Below are positions 14,941-18,124 of a stretch of DNA of 18,124 bases, one piece after another. A model generated the notes under the pieces. It worked only from the letters and a program-made list of their open reading frames with translations, did not search any database and was not told the origin of the DNA. Position 1 is the stretch's first letter. Each line of letters begins with the position of its first letter. The stretch is from positions 1-18,124 of the forward strand of contig PUNR01000169.1 of the NCBI GenBank assembly GCA_003551805.1. The letters are read 5' to 3'. A program made the position numbers and the translations under genes. Source of the stretch: Loktanella sp. GTDB taxonomy: Bacteria > Pseudomonadota > Alphaproteobacteria > Rhodobacterales > Rhodobacteraceae.

Positions 14941-15366
14941 TCACCCTTTGGCCAGCGCATCCAGTTGGCCGCGCATACCGCCCAGATCATAGCCTGCCTT
15001 GGCGGTGGCGTTGATGATGTCATCCGTCGGCATCTGCCCCGCTTGCCCCAGTGACCAGACAATCGACGACCGCGTGCCAGAGGCGCAATAGGCCAGTACC
15101 GGACCGGATGCTGCCTTGGCTGCATCCATCTGCGTGCTGACCATATCCATGTTCAGGCCCTGATGGGTCACCGGATTCTCGGTAAAATCAAGACCTGCCG
15201 CCTTGGCCGCCGCAGCGATGGCAGCGGCATGGTGCGAAGGGGGCACTTCGGCATCGGGGCGGTTGCAGATGATCGCCTTGAAACCGGCCTCGGCGATGGC
15301 GGGCATGTCCTCGACCGCGATCTGGGGGGTGACCGCGTAATCGGGGGTGATGTGTCGGATATCCAT
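14941..15366 (-). CDS. DUF442 / TIGR01244-type sulfur transferase
   Basis: A 141-residue protein of the family forming the N-terminal half of Blh proteins in Agrobacterium and Xylella. The fold is phosphatase/rhodanese-like; the active loop is C94-A-S-G-T-R99, which has rhodanese spacing (C-x4-R) and could carry a persulfide on C94. Other marks are MDIRHITPDYAVTPQI at the start and ICNRPDAEVPP at about 33-43. The start is ATG 15366 with AGGAG eight bases upstream; in-frame codons further up give an extension that runs into the previous gene and are not favoured. Last gene of the operon, ten bases after the upstream gene stop. The expected role is moving sulfane sulfur between glutathione and thiosulfate or sulfite. 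Confidence 0.85.
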   Translation of the reverse strand: MDIRHITPDYAVTPQIAVEDMPAIAEAGFKAIICNRPDAEVPPSHHAAAIAAAAKAAGLDFTENPVTHQGLNMDMVSTQMDAAKAASGPVLAYCASGTRSSIVWSLGQAGQMPTDDIINATAKAGYDLGGMRGQLDALAKG

Positions 15367-15376
15367 GTGCTTGCTC

Positions 15377-15808
15377 CTATGTTGCAGGCACGGCGCGGTC
15401 AAAACGTTCGCGCAGGCCCGGTGTCAGCATCATTCCTGCCAGCATCGCGACCAGAAACACAAGCCCGCCCGTGCCGCCATAGGACAGTGATGCGATGGCC
15501 GGACCGGGGCACAGACCCGCCAGACCCCAACCTGCGCCGAACATGGTCGAGCCGATCACCAGATTGCGCCCGATCCGTGGTTCCGGCGGGGTGGGAAAGG
15601 CGGGGGCCAGCACAGGCTTGCGCCCGATGGTGAACCGCCATGCGATGGCCATCGGCACGATTGCACCGCCCATCACAAAGGCCAGTGTCGGGTCCCATTG
15701 GCCGAAGACATCCAGCCAGCCCTGCACCTTGTTGGTGTCGGTCATGCCGGAAATCAGCAGGCCCAGCCCGAACAGGCTGCCTGTCAGAAAGGAAATAACA
15801 GCGCGCAT
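15377..15808 (-). CDS. YeeE/YedE-type membrane protein, second half (DUF6691-like)
   Basis: A 143-residue membrane protein with about four helices. The key segment is GWGLAGLCPGPAIASLSYGG, whose cysteine is the conserved one of the C-terminal half of YeeE/YedE sulfur transporters. With the preceding gene it forms a split transporter (PmpA/PmpB-like arrangement) expected to import thiosulfate or sulfane sulfur through the inner membrane by passing sulfur between cysteines. It overlaps the upstream half by one base (TGATG), so the halves are translationally coupled. MRAVISFLTGSLFGLGLLISGM is a typical start. The exact substrate is inference from family and operon. Confidence 0.88.
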   Translation of the reverse strand: MRAVISFLTGSLFGLGLLISGMTDTNKVQGWLDVFGQWDPTLAFVMGGAIVPMAIAWRFTIGRKPVLAPAFPTPPEPRIGRNLVIGSTMFGAGWGLAGLCPGPAIASLSYGGTGGLVFLVAMLAGMMLTPGLRERFDRAVPAT

Positions 15809-16233
15809 CAGATCACCCCCAGCACATGTTTGAACAAGACCATCGTCAGGCCACCGGCCCCGATGTAGAACGCGGTTGATACGATCCCGCGCAGCGACAG
15901 CCGCGAAATCCCGCAAACGCCGTGCCCGGATGTACAGCCATTGGCCAGCCGTGTGCCGATGCCCACCAAAAGGCCCGCTGCGATGATGACGGCGACATTG
16001 CCGGTCAGGTTGGTTTCCGACCCGCCCATCGCAAAGGCCGCGATAGCGGGCACAATCACCAGCCCCGCCAAAAGTGCGGCCCGTTCGACCCAATCGTTGC
16101 GCCCGCTGCCGTCTACCAGCCCGCCGATGATGCCAGAGGCACCCATGATCCTGCCGTTCACCAGCAAGAACAAAGCCCCGGCAAGGCCAATGATGCCCCC
16201 GCCGACAAGGCCCATGATCCAGTCATGTTGCAT
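15808..16233 (-). CDS. YeeE/YedE-type membrane protein, first half
   Basis: A 141-residue membrane protein with about four helices. The conserved motif is ANGCTSGHGVCGISRLS at about 97-113, with two cysteines characteristic of the N-terminal half of YeeE/YedE transporters. Together with the next gene it makes the full sulfur-compound transporter. The start ATG 16233 is 24 bases after the stop of the persulfide dioxygenase gene, and the stop overlaps the start of the second half by one base. Placement in a BigR/SqrR-type regulon supports a role in sulfide or thiosulfate handling. Confidence 0.9.
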   Translation of the reverse strand: MQHDWIMGLVGGGIIGLAGALFLLVNGRIMGASGIIGGLVDGSGRNDWVERAALLAGLVIVPAIAAFAMGGSETNLTGNVAVIIAAGLLVGIGTRLANGCTSGHGVCGISRLSLRGIVSTAFYIGAGGLTMVLFKHVLGVI

Positions 16234-16257
16234 GTTTCTTCCTTACTTTTCTTGCGA

Positions 16258-17121
16258 TCAAAGCTGGTTGATCGGGACTTTGAAATAGCGCGCGCCGTTG
16301 TCTTCGGGTTCTGGCAGGTTGCCCGCACGCATGTTGGTTTGCAGCGATGGCAGGATCAGCCGTGGCATCCCCAGTTGCGCATCGCGTGTGGTCCGCATCG
16401 AAACGAAATCTTCCAGCGGTTTGCCGGCACCCACATGGATATTCATCGCCTTTTGTTCGCCCACGGTGGTCTCCCATGCGAATTCGTCACGCCCCGGTGC
16501 CTTGTAATCATGGCCTACGAAAATGCGGGTATCATCCGGCAATGCAAGGATTTTCTGGATCGAGTTATACAGATCCTCGGCAGATCCGCCGGGGAAATCG
16601 CAACGCGCTGTGCCGAAATCGGGCATGAACAATGTGTCGCCCACGAAAGCCGCATCGCCGATGACATAGGTCAGGCAGGCGGGCGTGTGGCCGGGTGTAT
16701 GCAGCACCTCGGCGCGCATCTGGCCGATGTGGAATGTGTCACCTTCGGCGAACAGCGCGTCAAATTGCGAACCGTCGCGCTGGAATTCGGTACCTTCGTT
16801 GAAGATTTTGCCGAATGTGTCCTGCACGATGGTGATATTGGCCCCGATCCCGATCTTGCCGCCCAGATGGTTCTGCAGATAGGGCGCGGCGGACAGGTGG
16901 TCTGCGTGCACATGGCTTTCAAGGATCCACGCGACCGTCAGCCCCTGTTCCTTGACCCATGCGATGATCGCGTCAGCCGATGATGTATCGGTGCGGCCAG
17001 CGGCGGGGTCATAGTCCAGAACGCTGTCTACGATGGCGCAAGCGCTGCCCTGTGGTTCGCGGACCACATAGGAAATTGTGTTCGTTGCTTCGTCGAAGAA
17101 GGCTTTGACATCAGGTTTCAT
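16258..17121 (-). CDS. Persulfide dioxygenase-like metallo-beta-lactamase-fold protein
   Basis: A 287-residue MBL-fold enzyme like the C-terminal half of Blh and like ETHE1, which oxidise glutathione persulfide to sulfite and glutathione. Metal ligands are visible: H70-x-H72-x-D74-H75 in SHVHADHLSA, H145 in HTPGHTP, D162 in VGDTLF and H204 in VGHDYKAP; H70, H145 and D162 are the expected iron triad. PDFGTARCDFPGG (167-179) is typical of the Blh branch. Start ATG 17121 has AGGAGA just upstream; a longer frame reaches 17232 but would cross the operator and promoter and is rejected. First gene of the minus-strand operon, under the ArsR-type repressor encoded divergently. Confidence 0.92.
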   Translation of the reverse strand: MKPDVKAFFDEATNTISYVVREPQGSACAIVDSVLDYDPAAGRTDTSSADAIIAWVKEQGLTVAWILESHVHADHLSAAPYLQNHLGGKIGIGANITIVQDTFGKIFNEGTEFQRDGSQFDALFAEGDTFHIGQMRAEVLHTPGHTPACLTYVIGDAAFVGDTLFMPDFGTARCDFPGGSAEDLYNSIQKILALPDDTRIFVGHDYKAPGRDEFAWETTVGEQKAMNIHVGAGKPLEDFVSMRTTRDAQLGMPRLILPSLQTNMRAGNLPEPEDNGARYFKVPINQL

Positions 17122-17143
17122 GTTGATTCTCCTTTGTAGGCAT

Positions 17144-17171
17144 ACAATAAGTATTCCTGAAAACATTTCAA
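17144..17171 (-). promoter_or_regulatory. Candidate promoter of the sulfur operon
   Basis: On the minus strand TTGAAA (17171-17166) and TATTGT (17149-17144) are separated by 16 bases. The -35 lies inside the operator palindrome, so a bound repressor would block it directly. The start would fall near 17137, leaving a short leader before the persulfide dioxygenase ATG. Confidence 0.5.
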
Positions 17172-17182
17172 TGTTGAAATGT
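17163..17182. promoter_or_regulatory. Operator palindrome, likely BigR/SqrR-type binding site
   Basis: ACATTTCAATGTTGAAATGT is a 20-base inverted repeat with perfect 9-base arms and a TG centre. It lies in the 87-base divergent region between the repressor gene and the sulfur operon. It overlaps the -35 of the operon promoter and touches a TATAAA (17182-17187) that could be the -10 of the repressor gene. A single site could therefore control both directions, including autoregulation. Confidence 0.85.
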
Positions 17183-17208
17183 ATAAAACTTGCCTGTAAG
17201 GTGCAGTC

Positions 17209-17526
17209 ATGAGCCAAGCAACTGATTTTCAACTCGATCCGATGGATGCCGCCGCGAACGAGGCGGCGGAATTGCTGAAAGCCCTGTCCAATCCGGGCCG
17301 GTTGCGAATCCTGTGCGCGCTGGTTCCCGGTGAAATGTCGGTGGGTGAGCTGGAAACCGCGCTTGGTGCCAGCCAGTCCTATGTATCGGGCCAGTTACTG
17401 CGTTTGCGCAACGAAGGGCTTGTCGCCTGCACCCGTGACGGGCGCAGCGTGCGCTACCATCTGTCGGACCCGCGTGTGCGCCCGCTGCTGGAACGGATTT
17501 ACGACGTTTTCTGCCCTGTCGAGTAG
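17209..17526 (+). CDS. ArsR-family sulfide/persulfide-responsive repressor (BigR/SqrR type)
   Basis: A 105-residue winged-helix repressor. The DNA-binding region is LLKALSNPGRLRIL (22-35) with recognition helix SQSYVSGQLLRLRNEGL (55-71). Sensor cysteines C36 and C102 are 66 residues apart, exactly the separation of the reactive pair in BigR (42/108) and SqrR (41/107), where persulfides form a disulfide or polysulfide bridge that releases DNA. A third cysteine, C74, lies in the wing region. ATG 17209 follows AAGG by seven bases. It is divergent from the sulfide-oxidation operon and shares an operator with it. The last 28 bases overlap the convergent acyl-CoA dehydrogenase gene. Confidence 0.93.
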   Translation: MSQATDFQLDPMDAAANEAAELLKALSNPGRLRILCALVPGEMSVGELETALGASQSYVSGQLLRLRNEGLVACTRDGRSVRYHLSDPRVRPLLERIYDVFCPVE

Positions 17527-18124
17527 GCGGCAAGTTCCGCCCGCGCCACTTGCCTGCGATGCACAGCGTCCGGTCCATCCGCCAGCCGCAGGGTGCGCAG
17601 ATGTGTCCATTGCCGCGCCAGTGGCGTATCCTGTGACACACCCGCAGCGCCGTACATCTGCACCGCCATATCGGTGATCTTCAGTGCGACAGCAGGGGCC
17701 ACGACCTTGATCTGACTGATCCAAGGGGCGGCGGCGCGTTTGTCGCCTTGGTCCATCATCCATGCCGCCTTAAGGCAAAGGAGGCGGGCTTGTTCGATCT
17801 CCATCCGCGCGGTGGCGATCAGGTCGTAGTTTTCGCCCAGTTCAGCCAGCGGTTTGCCGAATGCCGTGCGGCTGACTGACCGTTCGCACATCAGCGCCAG
17901 CGCCTTTTCGGCCTGTCCGATGGCGCGCATGCAATGGTGGATGCGTCCGGGGCCAAGGCGGCCTTGGGCAATCTCGAACCCGCGGCCTTCGCCTAAAAGC
18001 AGGTTTTCGGCGGGCACGCGGACATTGTCATAGCGGAAATGCATGTGGCCGTGGGGGGCGTCGTCATGGCCGTACACCTCCATCGCGCGGAGTTTCGCGA
18101 TGCCGGGCGTGTCGGCAGGCACCA
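17499..18124 (-). CDS. Acyl-CoA dehydrogenase, C-terminal half (5' end outside window)
   Basis: The frame is open to the window edge; 207 residues are visible, about half of a usual 400-residue acyl-CoA dehydrogenase. Seen are the end of the middle beta domain (PADTPGIAKLRAMEVYGHDDAPHGH and NVRVPAENLLLGEGRGFEIAQGRLG) and the C-terminal helical domain with RIHHCMRAIG, SRTAFGKPLAE and MYGAAGVSQDTPLA, the FAD and dimer contact region. The RIHHCMR signature suggests the ACAD10/11-like branch. The last 28 bases overlap the repressor gene end to end. It shows no obvious link to the sulfur operon. Confidence 0.93.
   Translation of the reverse strand, partial: VPADTPGIAKLRAMEVYGHDDAPHGHMHFRYDNVRVPAENLLLGEGRGFEIAQGRLGPGRIHHCMRAIGQAEKALALMCERSVSRTAFGKPLAELGENYDLIATARMEIEQARLLCLKAAWMMDQGDKRAAAPWISQIKVVAPAVALKITDMAVQMYGAAGVSQDTPLARQWTHLRTLRLADGPDAVHRRQVARAELAAYSTGQKTS

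Noticed and set aside
15922..16983. 353-codon open frame on + opposite the sulfur operon
   Set aside because: Spans two recognised minus-strand genes and their gap; composition is that of a reverse-frame shadow and no family is recognisable.
17122..17232. N-terminal extension of the persulfide dioxygenase frame
   Set aside because: Would translate through the operator and promoter and overlap the repressor start; ATG 17121 has a good ribosome site.

Overview
The window looks like a chromosomal segment of a Rhodobacteraceae (Roseobacter-group) alphaproteobacterium. The grounds are the high-GC coding style, a FolE2-type GTP cyclohydrolase, the NDUFA12-like complex I accessory subunit beside a DUF2155 protein and aat, an accB-accC pair with the biotin motif EAMKTMN, a ScfR/RamB-type regulator and a BigR/SqrR-type sulfide regulon. 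No phage, insertion sequence, CRISPR array, rRNA or tRNA was seen. The genes are tightly packed and no gene-free stretch exceeds about 205 bases.

Layout, left to right. (1) 3-860: end of a TupA-like ATP-grasp protein, cut by the window edge. (2) 1064-4308: folE2, clpP and clpX, all on +. A hairpin repeat follows folE2 and a terminator-like hairpin follows clpX. (3) 4465-5251: NDUFA12-like protein and DUF2155 protein on +, overlapped at the 3' end by convergent aat (5179-5811, -). (4) 5897-6586: a SAM methyltransferase on +, then the convergent accBC operon on - (8442 to 6590) and a small proline-rich protein on - (8893-8576). (5) 9086-14776, all on +: a ScfR-type regulator, a stand-alone receiver, a two-helix membrane protein, a symporter-histidine kinase and a FliM-like protein. 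(6) 17121 to 14941 on -: a sulfide/persulfide operon (persulfide dioxygenase, two YeeE/YedE half-transporters, DUF442 sulfur transferase) with a clear intrinsic terminator. A divergent BigR/SqrR-type ArsR repressor (17209-17526, +) shares with it an intergenic region holding a near-perfect operator palindrome. (7) 17499-18124 on -: C-terminal half of an acyl-CoA dehydrogenase, cut by the window edge.

The most interesting part is region 5. The receiver, membrane protein and symporter-kinase genes overlap by 4 and 1 bases and so look translationally coupled; a FliM-like gene follows 36 bases later. This suggests a signalling unit in which a transporter-like sensor (SSS + STAC + kinase) drives a CheY-like receiver. 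The upstream regulator belongs to the ScfR/RamB group linked to acetate and propionate metabolism. Its linker contains a stretch that aligns with the histidine-bearing dimerisation helices of the kinase encoded downstream, in the same spacing apart from one residue. This could be a transcription factor with a built-in DHp/phosphotransfer-like domain. The alignment is read directly from the sequence; the wiring is inference.

Region 6 is a recognisable self-contained system: H2S or persulfide is sensed by two cysteines (C36 and C102) in the repressor, released repression turns on persulfide oxidation and sulfur transfer, and both promoters overlap one operator.
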